From: Leptospira saintgironsiae
GTDB lineage: Bacteria > Spirochaetota > Leptospiria > Leptospirales > Leptospiraceae
DNA length: 64,000 bases
Assembly (NCBI RefSeq): GCF_002811765.1
Contig: NZ_NPDR01000001.1
Span: forward strand, 806,001-870,000
Direction of reading: 5' to 3'
Under the pieces are notes generated by a model. The model was not told the DNA's origin. It saw only the letters and a list, made by a program, of their open reading frames with translations, and made no database searches. Position numbers and translations under genes: made by a program. The stretch's first letter is position 1, and the number at the start of each line of letters is the position of its first letter. Below, in pieces: positions 20,766 to 29,769 of the stretch.

Positions 20766-21662
20766 ATGTCGGAACCGCTTTGGAGAACCCACCCTTTGGC
20801 CTGGAAGGCATCGGGAGCTTTCTTTGAATGGAAAAAAAGAAAACTATTCTATCGGATAGGTGGAGAAGGAGAAGCACTTCTTCTTTTACATGGATTTCCC
20901 ACTTCTTCTTGGGATTGGAAGGAAGTATGGGAAACTCTTACGCATCAGTACAAAGTTCTGACCTTAGATTATCTGGGCTTCGGTTTTTCTGATAAACCTA
21001 AAGATGGACATTATTCGATTTTTGAATACGCGGACCAGGCCGAGTTCTTCCTACAAGAACAAGGGATTAAAAAGGTGCATATTCTTGCTCATGATCTGGG
21101 AGATACGGTCGCGCAAGAATTAGTCGCAAGATTTAGAGAGAAATTATCCGGACAGAGAATTGGTGGACCCGACTTGGAGTCTGTATTCTTCCTAAATGGT
21201 GGGATTTTTCCGGAGACCCATAGACCTAGAGCAGTGCAGAAATTATTAAACGGTCCCTTGGGATTTTTATTCTCTCGTTTAGTGAACAAGACCTCTTTTC
21301 AAAAAAGTTTTTCAGAAGTTTTCGGACCGAATACAAAACCTCCGCAAGAGGAGTTGGACGGTTTTTGGGAATGTGTGAGCAACGGAGGGGGGAAGTTGAT
21401 CTATCACAAGTTGATAAGATACATGAGAGAAAGAAAAATTTTCAGAGATAGATGGGTGGGATCAATACTCGACTGTCCAATTCCTTATGCATTGGCAGAT
21501 GGTCTGGATGATCCAGTCAGCGGCAAACATGTGGTTGATCGCTTGAAAGAGATGAGACCGGACGCGAAAGTGTACGAACTCTCCGGCATTGGACATTATC
21601 CTCAGACAGAAGCTGCAGACCAGGTTTTGAAAGCGTACTCAAACTTCAGATCTAAACTTTGA
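20766..21662 (+). CDS. MEST/PEG1-like alpha/beta hydrolase
   Basis: The start at ATG 20766 is favoured by GGAGGA 6 bp upstream; the protein is 298 residues. The oxyanion region is LLLHGFPTSSWDW, the nucleophile elbow AHDLGDTVAQEL (Asp nucleophile, as in epoxide hydrolases and haloalkane dehalogenases), and the His is in GIGHYPQTE. The segments NGGIFPETHRP, VFGPNTKP and RWVGSI match, from memory, the vertebrate MEST/PEG1 group and its bacterial relatives. The substrate is unknown. The DLGD element instead of D-W-G-G is characteristic of that branch. Confidence 0.85.
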   Translation: MSEPLWRTHPLAWKASGAFFEWKKRKLFYRIGGEGEALLLLHGFPTSSWDWKEVWETLTHQYKVLTLDYLGFGFSDKPKDGHYSIFEYADQAEFFLQEQGIKKVHILAHDLGDTVAQELVARFREKLSGQRIGGPDLESVFFLNGGIFPETHRPRAVQKLLNGPLGFLFSRLVNKTSFQKSFSEVFGPNTKPPQEELDGFWECVSNGGGKLIYHKLIRYMRERKIFRDRWVGSILDCPIPYALADGLDDPVSGKHVVDRLKEMRPDAKVYELSGIGHYPQTEAADQVLKAYSNFRSKL

Positions 21663-21746
21663 TATTTCTCAGATAGTTTGGTGACCGGATTTATTTCCTT
21701 GAAAAAAGGAAGAAACCTGCCAGACTGTAAGAAAGCGAAAGAGTAG

Positions 21747-22568
21747 ATGGGTAAGGTTGCATACAATAATCCGCGTTTTTTTGATTTTGTATACGACGAC
21801 TTTTTATGTGCGGCGGTGGACTCTCATGTCGCACAATCTGGAGTTCTATTTCACTCTTTGACCAAAGAAAGTGTTTGGGAACTTTTCGAGATCACTGGAG
21901 TTCTGGCTGAACTTAAAAAAAGAGGATACGACTCCTTTGAGCTGGATCTTTCCGGAAGTGATGATACCTACCAAAAACTCATCCTCACTTTTCAGAACGA
22001 AATTTTAGTACATCTACGTTTGAGCATCCAAGAATATAGGATCCGTCTCAACGATTACTTCTTCAAAGAAAAATATCTGGTTGTGAATTGGCTTCAGACA
22101 CGTCATCCGAAACAGGTGGAAAGAGATTCGACTCGTTTATATCCAGGCCAAGATGTTCCTGGTCTTGGAATTTTTACTGAGATGGCTGACCTAATCGGAT
22201 TTCTAATCATCTCTCTTAGATTGAATGGAGCTGTGATCCGTCCCGAATATTTTCATGACGCTGTACTCTTCTCCCGTAAGTTCCATTTTTTAGAAGCCGA
22301 CTCTAAGGCTCTTTATCTGGCTTTGAGAACAACATTTCCGAAACATTCTATCCGAGCCATCTCCACTCTTTTACAACATGGAAAGATTGTAGATGCAAAA
22401 CGAGGAGTGATCGAATGGAAACCAATAGAGATGATTTTCTTTTTGGAAAAATCTTTGAACTTCTTCGTGTTCAATCGTAAGTTTGAGAAGAAGGTTTCTA
22501 AGATACTCTCTACTTACAAACTCTCTCTGATCGAAGGTGCAGAGGCAGAATTAGGACTAAATACTTAG
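21747..22568 (+). CDS. Conserved-looking hypothetical protein
   Basis: A 273-residue soluble protein that I do not recognise. It has no signal peptide or clear membrane span. It is rich in Phe, Leu and Glu, with a predicted alpha/beta N-terminal half (residues 1-140 include LSIQEYRIRLNDYFFKEKYLV) and a mainly helical C-terminal half. The start ATG 21747 has a GAAAGAG sequence upstream. It precedes the PilZ gene on the same strand with a 115-bp gap. A two-gene signalling relation is possible but unsupported. Confidence 0.65.
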   Translation: MGKVAYNNPRFFDFVYDDFLCAAVDSHVAQSGVLFHSLTKESVWELFEITGVLAELKKRGYDSFELDLSGSDDTYQKLILTFQNEILVHLRLSIQEYRIRLNDYFFKEKYLVVNWLQTRHPKQVERDSTRLYPGQDVPGLGIFTEMADLIGFLIISLRLNGAVIRPEYFHDAVLFSRKFHFLEADSKALYLALRTTFPKHSIRAISTLLQHGKIVDAKRGVIEWKPIEMIFFLEKSLNFFVFNRKFEKKVSKILSTYKLSLIEGAEAELGLNT

Positions 22569-22683
22569 CACTATTTTGAACGAGTGTTACGTGATTATTT
22601 TTCGTAAGAAAACCGTTTTTTTCTCCCGTCTTATCCATTTATAATATAGGTTTGGCCATTATTCTATTCCGGAGGGTCCTCGG

Positions 22684-23040
22684 ATGGAGAAAAGAAAACA
22701 GGTAAGGGTAGTCCCTTTCCCTAAACAACCAGTTCAACTCCAATTGATGGGGAACGGTTTTTTAGATATTCTTGTCGCCCAGGACGTTAGTGAGGGAGGG
22801 ATTGCGGTTCGTGTTCCTCATAGATTTGATGGCTGCGATATTCATTCCAGCGTCGAAATTGTGGTTTCTCTACCCGGATATAAACCATTTAAAGCATTAG
22901 GTAAGATCAAACACTTGAGCGCTTCCAAGGAAGCACAGGGCCTTTTCGGGCTCCAATTCACTCAAATTGACGTAAAAGGGAAGGGATTCCTGCTCGATTA
23001 TGTCAAAAAACTGACTTCTCTCCGCAGAATGGCAGGATAA
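22684..23040 (+). CDS. PilZ-domain protein
   Basis: A 118-residue single-domain protein. PilZ proteins bind cyclic-di-GMP. The ligand motifs are present in shape: an N-terminal basic cluster EKRKQVRV (in place of R-x3-R) and DVSEGGIAVRVP matching (D/N)-x-S-x-x-G. The start is preceded by GGAGGGTCC. It is stand-alone, so it would act as a c-di-GMP adaptor; the first Arg of the motif is shifted, and affinity would need testing. Confidence 0.82.
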   Translation: MEKRKQVRVVPFPKQPVQLQLMGNGFLDILVAQDVSEGGIAVRVPHRFDGCDIHSSVEIVVSLPGYKPFKALGKIKHLSASKEAQGLFGLQFTQIDVKGKGFLLDYVKKLTSLRRMAG

Positions 23041-23140
23041 TCGGCCAGGTCAGTCATCGGAATTTCTTTCCAGCGTAATCCGACTGTAACCATTTAGGAT
23101 GATACATAGAAGCATCCTAACAAGGAAAAGAAGGACGACA

Positions 23141-23920
23141 ATGGGATCAGGAACAGTCCAAAAAAAGCAAAAATTAGAACGTAAGCTTGAAGTAAGGATC
23201 GCAGAGAACCAACTCGAGATCGAAAGAACTTTAGCTCTTCGTTATGATGTATTCAATCTAGAGCTGGGAGAAGGTTTACCACAATCCGCAGCTACACGTA
23301 AAGATAGAGACGAATACGATTTATTTTGCGACCACCTTATCGTAGTAGATAAGAACAGAGATGATATGATCGTCGGAACTTATCGCATCCTACGCAGAAG
23401 TGTCGCAAAGGCAAATCTAGGATTTTACTCAGACAACGAATTCGATATTACTAAAATTTACGAATTAGAAAGAGAACCTGCAGAGATCGGACGCAGCTGC
23501 GTTCATCCTGAATACAGAGACGGATCTGTAATCTCTCTTCTTTGGGGCGGACTCGCTCAATACATGAAGAAGAACAATATCGGATACCTATTCGGTTGTG
23601 GTTCCGTTCACAGCACTGATGCTCAATCTGCAAACGAAGTTTATGCTTTTTTGAAAGATAAACAAGCTCTTGCTGGAGAAGCTTTCGACGTAAAACCTCT
23701 TCCTGGATTCGAGATGCCAGGTTTCGATCAGAACTATTCTCCTGAAGATATCAAAGAAGTTTCTAAAAGAATCCCTGCATTAATAAAAGGGTATATTAGA
23801 GCCGGATCAACAATCTGCGGAATTCCAGCATTGGACGCAGTTTTCAAGACTACCGACTTCTTCATCATCTTCGATATCAAAGACATCGAAGCAAGATACA
23901 GCAAACATTACCTAGAGTAG
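23141..23920 (+). CDS. GNAT-fold N-acyltransferase, OlsB-like
   Basis: With start ATG 23141 (AAGGA upstream) the protein has 259 residues; an ATG at 23099 is less likely. The acyl-homoserine-lactone-synthase/GNAT-like core has [28 protein letters not shown], and [27 protein letters not shown], the signature of OlsB-type enzymes that join 3-hydroxyacyl chains to ornithine. That would make ornithine or other aminolipids; an OlsA partner is not present beside it. A clear terminator follows. Confidence 0.82.
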   Translation: MGSGTVQKKQKLERKLEVRIAENQLEIERTLALRYDVFNLELGEGLPQSAATRKDRDEYDLFCDHLIVVDKNRDDMIVGTYRILRRSVAKANLGFYSDNEFDITKIYELEREPAEIGRSCVHPEYRDGSVISLLWGGLAQYMKKNNIGYLFGCGSVHSTDAQSANEVYAFLKDKQALAGEAFDVKPLPGFEMPGFDQNYSPEDIKEVSKRIPALIKGYIRAGSTICGIPALDAVFKTTDFFIIFDIKDIEARYSKHYLE

Positions 23921-23949
23921 AACTTAGGAACTTAAGTTTTCTCGTAAGG

Positions 23950-23975
23950 CGGGTCTCTTTTGAGGCCCGTTTTTG
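23950..23975 (+). terminator. Rho-independent terminator after the OlsB-like gene
   Basis: CGGGTCTC and GAGGCCCG form an 8-bp stem (one G-T pair) with a TTTT loop, directly followed by TTTTTGTTTTT. It separates the acyltransferase transcript from the PiT-like gene. Confidence 0.88.
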
Positions 23976-24092
23976 TTTTTAGCCCTATTCTCACGCCTAA
24001 ATATGGGCCGATACACCTTGACCGTTTGGGCTTCTCCTTTTTTTCTATACTAAATTCATTCTAAATAAGCAAAAACCCAGTTTGGGTGCCTC

Positions 24093-25187
24093 ATGAATCA
24101 AATCGATTTCCAACATCCCTCTTTTAAGGACCAGATCCGCTTTTATACTCTAGTATTTCTGTCCTTTTTGATCATGAGTGTTGGGTATTATTTAGGGATT
24201 TCTTCTTATATTCTTGGCTGGTTCGCATTTTGCATCTCCGCATTTTCTGTAGCAGGTAATGACGCTGTCCAAACTGTTGGGACATTTATAGAAAGTAAAA
24301 AATCAGTGCACTGGTTTCCAAAACTTGCTGCATTAGGCGGACTTCTTGCTTTGGTGTTTGGATATGCTTGGTGGTCTGCAAGCGGAGAAGTTCATTTTCA
24401 CAGGTTGGATAATTTTACTCCTCCTGCAGAATATAATTTTCTACAATTGATTGCACCTATCATTCTTGTCATCATCACTCGGATGAAATCTCCGATCTCT
24501 ACTACGTTTTTGATCCTAGGTTTATTCGGCGGGCAGAATATAGAGAAGATGCTGACTAAATCCTTTTTAGGATATATGATCGCATTTATCACTGCATTGG
24601 TAGTCTGGGGAATTTTAGTAAAAGTTGATCCGAAAGAATATTATAACGATCATATGCCTGATCCAAGAACGGAAAGAAAATGGGCGATCTTACAGTGGTT
24701 CTCCACATTGTTTTTATGGGCTGCTTGGCTTGCTCAAGATGCTGCGAATATAGTTGTATATCTTCCTAGACAATTGAATTGGATGGAGCTGACTGGCGCT
24801 GTTTCTATTCTAATAGGTGCTCTTGGTATCATATTGTATACGAATGGCGGAACTATCCAAGAGATAGTTACTGAGAAGTCCGATATCCAGTGGTCCAAAG
24901 CTGCCACTATCGTAGACTTAGTATATGCTAGTATTCTAATATTCTTCCAGAAGATCAGTAATATGCCTATGTCTACCACTTGGGTTTTTTTGGGCATGCT
25001 TGCAGGAAGAGAGATTGTGCTAAATTTCCTTACCTACAGGGACGCTCCTTATTTGGAGACATTCCGCAAAGTAGGTAAGGATGTACTTCTTGCATCTATA
25101 GGAATTGCAGTAAGTATTTTTATATTCTTACTCGCTTCTCAGTTTTATCCTGAAAAGACTTCCTTTATTCCTAAATTCCTAAAGTGA
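24093..25187 (+). CDS. PiT-like inorganic phosphate transporter family permease
   Basis: A 364-residue protein with about ten membrane helices. The duplicated PiT signatures are visible: AGNDAVQTVGTF and SPISTTFLI in the first half; QDAANI and MPMSTTWVFLGMLAGRE in the second. The family carries phosphate or sulfate with H+ or Na+. The N-terminal half is shorter than in classical PiT proteins, so ion specificity is uncertain. Promoter sequence lies in the 115 bp after the preceding terminator. Confidence 0.85.
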   Translation: MNQIDFQHPSFKDQIRFYTLVFLSFLIMSVGYYLGISSYILGWFAFCISAFSVAGNDAVQTVGTFIESKKSVHWFPKLAALGGLLALVFGYAWWSASGEVHFHRLDNFTPPAEYNFLQLIAPIILVIITRMKSPISTTFLILGLFGGQNIEKMLTKSFLGYMIAFITALVVWGILVKVDPKEYYNDHMPDPRTERKWAILQWFSTLFLWAAWLAQDAANIVVYLPRQLNWMELTGAVSILIGALGIILYTNGGTIQEIVTEKSDIQWSKAATIVDLVYASILIFFQKISNMPMSTTWVFLGMLAGREIVLNFLTYRDAPYLETFRKVGKDVLLASIGIAVSIFIFLLASQFYPEKTSFIPKFLK

Positions 25188-25197
25188 TCTTAAGGTT

Positions 25198-26940
25198 CTA
25201 TACGGCATTCTCTATTCTATAAATACATGCTTTCGAAATTGCTGTACTATCGATTAGATATGCTCTACAATCTTTTGCCCAACGATCGAATTGGTCGTTT
25301 TGTTTCAGCTTAGCTACAGCTTTTTCATACAACATACTGCATAGATATCTCGAAGTAATGATCATCAGATTTTCTGCGACCCTTTCTTTAGCTTGATCGT
25401 CTTCGATTGATTTGAATTTAGCAATTGCCTCTTCGAATATTTGGGATTGTTCATTTAGATATTTAGAAGGTGATTCCACTTCTGCTTTGATCGATTCCAG
25501 ATATTTTTTGAAATTTCCTTCCCCACTCATTCCCGCTACAATCGCGCCGACTGCAATTCGAACATGGATCTGGCTTGTTCCCTCGTAGATCGTATTGATT
25601 CGGGAGTCGCGAAATATTCTAGCTACATCGTAATCTTCAGTGTAACCGGCTCCACCATGGATTTGGATAGCGAGGCCTGCACATTTATGTCCTTCTTCTG
25701 AACAATAGTATTTAGAGATAGGTGTAAGTACTGTAGCAAGATTTCCCCATTTTTTGACTCTTTCGTCTTTGCGGATCTCTCTATCTTCTTTATTTGCTTT
25801 TTCCAAACGGATCTGGTGGTGCTGATACATATCCACAACACGAGCCGTTTCAAATGTGAGAAGTCTCATTGCGTTAACTTCTCTTTGAATTTTATGAAGC
25901 ATTTCTGCAACTGCAGGAATTTCTGCTATAGCTTTTCCGAACTGTTGTCTTTCTTCTGCATACTTTTGAGATTCGTAATATGCTCCGGCTGCACTTCCTG
26001 GACCACAAGCAGCACTTCCGAGCCTCATAAAGTTTGTCATTCCAGTGGTGTATCTGGTAAGACCTAGTCCTTCTTGTCCTAAAAGTTCACCATGACTGTT
26101 TTCATAAACGATCTCGCAAGTAGGAGATGCGTGAATCCCCATTTTTGTTTCGATTCCTGCAACAGTAACATCTTCACTTTTTACAAGGAATACTGATAAG
26201 CCTCTAGCTCCTCCGTTTCCAGTTCGCGCAAGAGTTAATAGGCTAGATGGATAAGGGCCGAGTCCACAACCTTGGGATATAAAACGTTTTGTTCCGTTTA
26301 GGCGGTAATACCCGTCTTCCATTTTTACTGCAGTCGTTCTAACGTTATTTAAATCGGATCCGAAATCTGGTTCGGTAAGTGACATTGCAAAAAGAGTTTC
26401 GCCAGTTGCTGCTTTCGCTGCAAAATTTTCTATTTGTTCTTCTGTTCCATATCTAGAAACAATCTGAGCTAGATTTAGTAGAGCTACAGTCATACAAAAA
26501 GAAACATCTGCTCTTGCCATAACCATTCCGTAAAATGCGCTAATGGTTCCTGGTAGTCCGAGTCCTCCTGCTTCTCTTGAAATGGAGAATGGCATGAGTC
26601 CTGTATCACGGAATTTTTCGTAGACTGATGTGGTTTCGTCTGGAAAGATCACTTTTCCATTTTCGTAGCGTAGATGTTTCTTATCCATGATGCTTGAAAG
26701 TTGAGAAACATCTTTTCCGAAAAATTCACCCAAGGATTCAAGGCTTGATCTGTATAATTCTACAGCCTCTTCGACGCTAGAAGGTGCCATTTCGTATCTT
26801 GGGTTATTCGTTTTCTTATAAAGTTCGTGTTCGAAAAACTCTTCGCCCTCGGTTGATTTTACGATCGAAGCCCAATCAATCAAATGTTCGAAAATTAGTT
26901 TTAGATCTTGGTCGTCTGTAAAATAATTATTAGCTATCAT
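25198..26940 (-). CDS. Acyl-CoA dehydrogenase with extended C-terminus
   Basis: A 580-residue FAD enzyme that introduces the alpha-beta double bond in acyl-CoA. FAD/substrate motifs include MSLTEPDFGSDLNNV, and the catalytic Glu is in INTIYEGTSQIH. The C-terminal 130 residues form the extra helical domain of the long acyl-CoA dehydrogenases. The upstream dienoyl-CoA reductase gene ends 16 bp before this start, so the two form an operon. Chain-length preference cannot be read. Confidence 0.93.
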   Translation of the reverse strand: MIANNYFTDDQDLKLIFEHLIDWASIVKSTEGEEFFEHELYKKTNNPRYEMAPSSVEEAVELYRSSLESLGEFFGKDVSQLSSIMDKKHLRYENGKVIFPDETTSVYEKFRDTGLMPFSISREAGGLGLPGTISAFYGMVMARADVSFCMTVALLNLAQIVSRYGTEEQIENFAAKAATGETLFAMSLTEPDFGSDLNNVRTTAVKMEDGYYRLNGTKRFISQGCGLGPYPSSLLTLARTGNGGARGLSVFLVKSEDVTVAGIETKMGIHASPTCEIVYENSHGELLGQEGLGLTRYTTGMTNFMRLGSAACGPGSAAGAYYESQKYAEERQQFGKAIAEIPAVAEMLHKIQREVNAMRLLTFETARVVDMYQHHQIRLEKANKEDREIRKDERVKKWGNLATVLTPISKYYCSEEGHKCAGLAIQIHGGAGYTEDYDVARIFRDSRINTIYEGTSQIHVRIAVGAIVAGMSGEGNFKKYLESIKAEVESPSKYLNEQSQIFEEAIAKFKSIEDDQAKERVAENLMIITSRYLCSMLYEKAVAKLKQNDQFDRWAKDCRAYLIDSTAISKACIYRIENAV

Positions 26941-26956
26941 ATATTCCCTTATTTAT

Positions 26957-28981
26957 TTATGCGTTCGCGGTAATTTTGTTTTCTTTTCCGATACTATAAG
27001 CGGCGTTCAATCCTTCTAAGAATGCTCTCTCTGCATCAATTCCTTTCGAGTCCTTTGCTCCACCGATAATGAATATCTGCTTTTGTGGGTATAAAGATTT
27101 GTAGGTTTCATAAAGAGAACTTTCTTTTTCCTGTCCCACACAAAGAACCAATGAATCGCACTGATAAAGAACTTCTTCTCCATTTTTCAATGTTATCTTG
27201 AGACCTTCTTTAGTGATTTCCTTATAGTTGAGTCCTTGGAAGAATTCTACTCCGGATGCTTCTAATTCTTGTTTGAGAGCCCAAAAAGTAGTAGGTCCCA
27301 AGCCGGCACCATGTTTTCCACTTCTTCTAAAAATCGCAACATCTCTTTCCGATTTATGAGGCTGGATAACAGTATTCGTATATGAATCGATATTATATTT
27401 TTTTGAATAAGATTCTAGATTTGGATCGTTTTCTTCGGTGAGTTTATGAGCCACATCAACGCCGATTCCTCCTCCGCCGATCACTGCCACTTTTTTTCCT
27501 GCTTTGAATTTACCAGTCAGATAATCTGTATAATTTCCGGCAGGAAGATTATGAATACCAGGCAGTGTAAATTCTCTTGGTTTAACACCAGTTGCAAATA
27601 TAATCGCATCTGGATCCAATTCTTCAAGTAAGTTTAGATCACAATTTGTATTTAAACGAATATCAACTCCAAGTGCTGGAAGTTCGTTTTTAAAATAACG
27701 GATTGTCTCTTTGAATTCAGATTTGCCCGGAATATTAGAAGCAAGTTGGAACTGTCCACCTAGCTGATCTGCCTTTTCGAGTAATATAACTTCGTGACCT
27801 AGAGAAGCGCTTGCTCTTGCTGCTTCCAAACCTCCTGGTCCAGATCCGATCACCACAACTTTTTGAGGTTTCACAGTCGAATCAATTTTGTATTCCAATT
27901 CATTTACAGCTTGAGGATTCACTAGACAGGAAACTGACTTATCTATGAAAGCATGATCTAAGCAAGATTGGTTACATGCAATACATGTGTTGATACGATT
28001 TGACATACCTGTTTGGATTTTTTTTACGATAAACGCATCAGCGAGAAATGGTCTCGCCATAGAAATTATATCTGCTTGATTCGTATCAAAAATTCTTTGT
28101 ACTGTGTTCGGATCGTTTACTCTGTTGGAAGCAATGATAGGAATGCCAGGAGTTTTTTCTTTGATACGTCCTGCAATATTTGCCCAAGCTCCTCTCGGAA
28201 CTAATTGGCTTATGGTTGGGATCCTTGATTCATGCCATCCGATCCCTATATTCAAAGCAGATACACCTTCTTGTTTTAATGTTTGAGCTAGATCACATAC
28301 TTCTTCGAAAGTCGGATTTCCAGGAATAAGATCGATACCCGACATTCTAAAAATAATCGGAAAACCTTCTGGAAGATTTTTTACAACTGCTCGAAGAACT
28401 TCGACAGCCATATTCATTCGTCTTTTGTGATCTCCTCCAAAATGATCATCTCTATGATTTGTTACAGGAGAGAAGAATTGGTTAATGAGATATCCTTCAC
28501 TCCCCATAATTTCTACTGCTCCAAATCCTGTTTCTTTCGCGAGCTTTGCTGCGATCCCGAAATCTTCTGCGGTTTTCCAACATTCTTCTTCTGTGAGAGC
28601 TCTAGGAACATATCTATTAATTGGAGCGCGGAGCGCAGAAGGGCCTACGCAGTTTCTATCGAATGCATATCGTCCTGCATGGAAAAGTTGAGCGCACATA
28701 GTTCCGCTTCCATTCAGAAGATCATTCATCTTCTTTAGTTCGGATGCATGTTCTTCATTTTGTATATTGAAGAAGTGTTTAGATCCTCTTCCTTCTTCGT
28801 TTACACTTATTCCACCGGTAACTATAAGGCCTACACCACCTTCAAAACGTTTTCCATAAAATGCGGCCATTCTTTCTGCAGTTTCGGTTTTGCCTTCGAG
28901 TCCAAGGTGCATAGATCCCATCACAAACCGATTTGGAAGGGTAAACTTTCCTATATTTATGGGTTGAAATGCTTTTTCCAT
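26957..28981 (-). CDS. fadH: 2,4-dienoyl-CoA reductase (NADPH), FadH type
   Basis: A 674-residue three-domain enzyme. An FMN TIM barrel (1-330) contains Tyr 164 and His 250 at the E. coli FadH catalytic positions. Four cysteines (333, 336, 340, 352) bind a 4Fe-4S cluster. FAD- and NADPH-binding domains follow (IGSGPGGLEAARASASLG near 375 and VIGGGGIGVDVAH). It removes conjugated double bonds so that unsaturated chains can enter beta-oxidation. The promoter region shares two palindromes with the divergent TetR gene. Confidence 0.93.
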   Translation of the reverse strand: MEKAFQPINIGKFTLPNRFVMGSMHLGLEGKTETAERMAAFYGKRFEGGVGLIVTGGISVNEEGRGSKHFFNIQNEEHASELKKMNDLLNGSGTMCAQLFHAGRYAFDRNCVGPSALRAPINRYVPRALTEEECWKTAEDFGIAAKLAKETGFGAVEIMGSEGYLINQFFSPVTNHRDDHFGGDHKRRMNMAVEVLRAVVKNLPEGFPIIFRMSGIDLIPGNPTFEEVCDLAQTLKQEGVSALNIGIGWHESRIPTISQLVPRGAWANIAGRIKEKTPGIPIIASNRVNDPNTVQRIFDTNQADIISMARPFLADAFIVKKIQTGMSNRINTCIACNQSCLDHAFIDKSVSCLVNPQAVNELEYKIDSTVKPQKVVVIGSGPGGLEAARASASLGHEVILLEKADQLGGQFQLASNIPGKSEFKETIRYFKNELPALGVDIRLNTNCDLNLLEELDPDAIIFATGVKPREFTLPGIHNLPAGNYTDYLTGKFKAGKKVAVIGGGGIGVDVAHKLTEENDPNLESYSKKYNIDSYTNTVIQPHKSERDVAIFRRSGKHGAGLGPTTFWALKQELEASGVEFFQGLNYKEITKEGLKITLKNGEEVLYQCDSLVLCVGQEKESSLYETYKSLYPQKQIFIIGGAKDSKGIDAERAFLEGLNAAYSIGKENKITANA

Positions 28982-29021
28982 GGTACAATTTCTCCGCTAA
29001 TTTACGTATTGAAGCGATTAT

Positions 29022-29034
29022 TTACCAATGGTAA
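29022..29034. promoter_or_regulatory. TetR operator candidate 1 (fadH/tetR intergenic)
   Basis: TTACCAATGGTAA is a perfect 6+6 inverted repeat around one base. A second copy is centred 42 bp away (four helical turns). Both lie between fadH and the divergent TetR gene. Confidence 0.75.
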
Positions 29035-29063
29035 TATAAATGATCTAAGATTCAAGAGATAAA

Positions 29064-29076
29064 TTACCACTGGTAA
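29064..29076. promoter_or_regulatory. TetR operator candidate 2 (fadH/tetR intergenic)
   Basis: TTACCACTGGTAA repeats the same half-sites TTACCA and TGGTAA as the first operator. It is 42 bp upstream of the TetR start at 29119, well placed for autorepression. Confidence 0.75.
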
Positions 29077-29118
29077 ATATGTTCTTGCAAAGAATTGGAA
29101 ATATTAAGAATCGTTAGT

Positions 29119-29769
29119 ATGCCCGTAAATAAGAAACGCCGCCAACAACAGGGTCCAGGAAGGCCGTTTAAAAAAGATAAGATCACCGTTAGGGAAGATC
29201 TTATATCCGCGGGAACCGAATTATTAAAGACTACTCCTCTAGAGGAGATCTCTTTGCGAAAAGTTGCTTCTCTTGCAGGTGTGAGTCATGCTGCATCTTA
29301 TCATCACTTCGAAAATAAAAACGCATTGCTTGCTGCGATCTCAGAAAGAGGATTTCAGAAATATTTTTCAGAGTATCAAAAGGAACTCGAAAAAACGGAA
29401 AACGATTTTCTGGGCCGTTTTCGCGCTCTTGGTTGGACCTATATTCAGTTTATTCTTAACAACCAACAATTCGCAAGGATTATGTTCGGTGGTATTGATA
29501 TAAATTTACATCCCACATTGTCTGCAGTTTCTAGAAGAACATACAGACAGTTACATGAAATTATACGCATGGGTCAAAGACTGGGAGCAATTAAGCCAGG
29601 GCAAACTCGCGAAAAAACTGTAGCCTCTTGGTCTATGATCCATGGGATCGCAATGCTCTTTTTGGAAGGTAGGATAAAACCCCAAAAGAACAAAGAGGAC
29701 ATGAAAAAATTTATCTTGTCCGTGATAGAGTGTGCTTACACTGGAATGACATTACCTTTAAGCAGATAG
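29119..29769 (+). CDS. TetR/AcrR-family regulator with WHG-type ligand domain
   Basis: A 216-residue repressor from ATG 29119 (a TTG at 29095 is possible). The HTH is in LEEISLRKVASLAGVSHAASYHHFENKNALLAAI. The C-terminal part (ASWSMIHGIAMLFLEGRI) fits the WHG ligand-binding domain common in fatty-acid or xenobiotic regulators. Divergent from fadH across two TTACCAnTGGTAA operators; it most likely represses the fadH/acyl-CoA dehydrogenase operon and itself, released by an acyl-CoA or related ligand. The 3' end overlaps the convergent monooxygenase gene by 12 bp. Confidence 0.92.
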   Translation: MPVNKKRRQQQGPGRPFKKDKITVREDLISAGTELLKTTPLEEISLRKVASLAGVSHAASYHHFENKNALLAAISERGFQKYFSEYQKELEKTENDFLGRFRALGWTYIQFILNNQQFARIMFGGIDINLHPTLSAVSRRTYRQLHEIIRMGQRLGAIKPGQTREKTVASWSMIHGIAMLFLEGRIKPQKNKEDMKKFILSVIECAYTGMTLPLSR

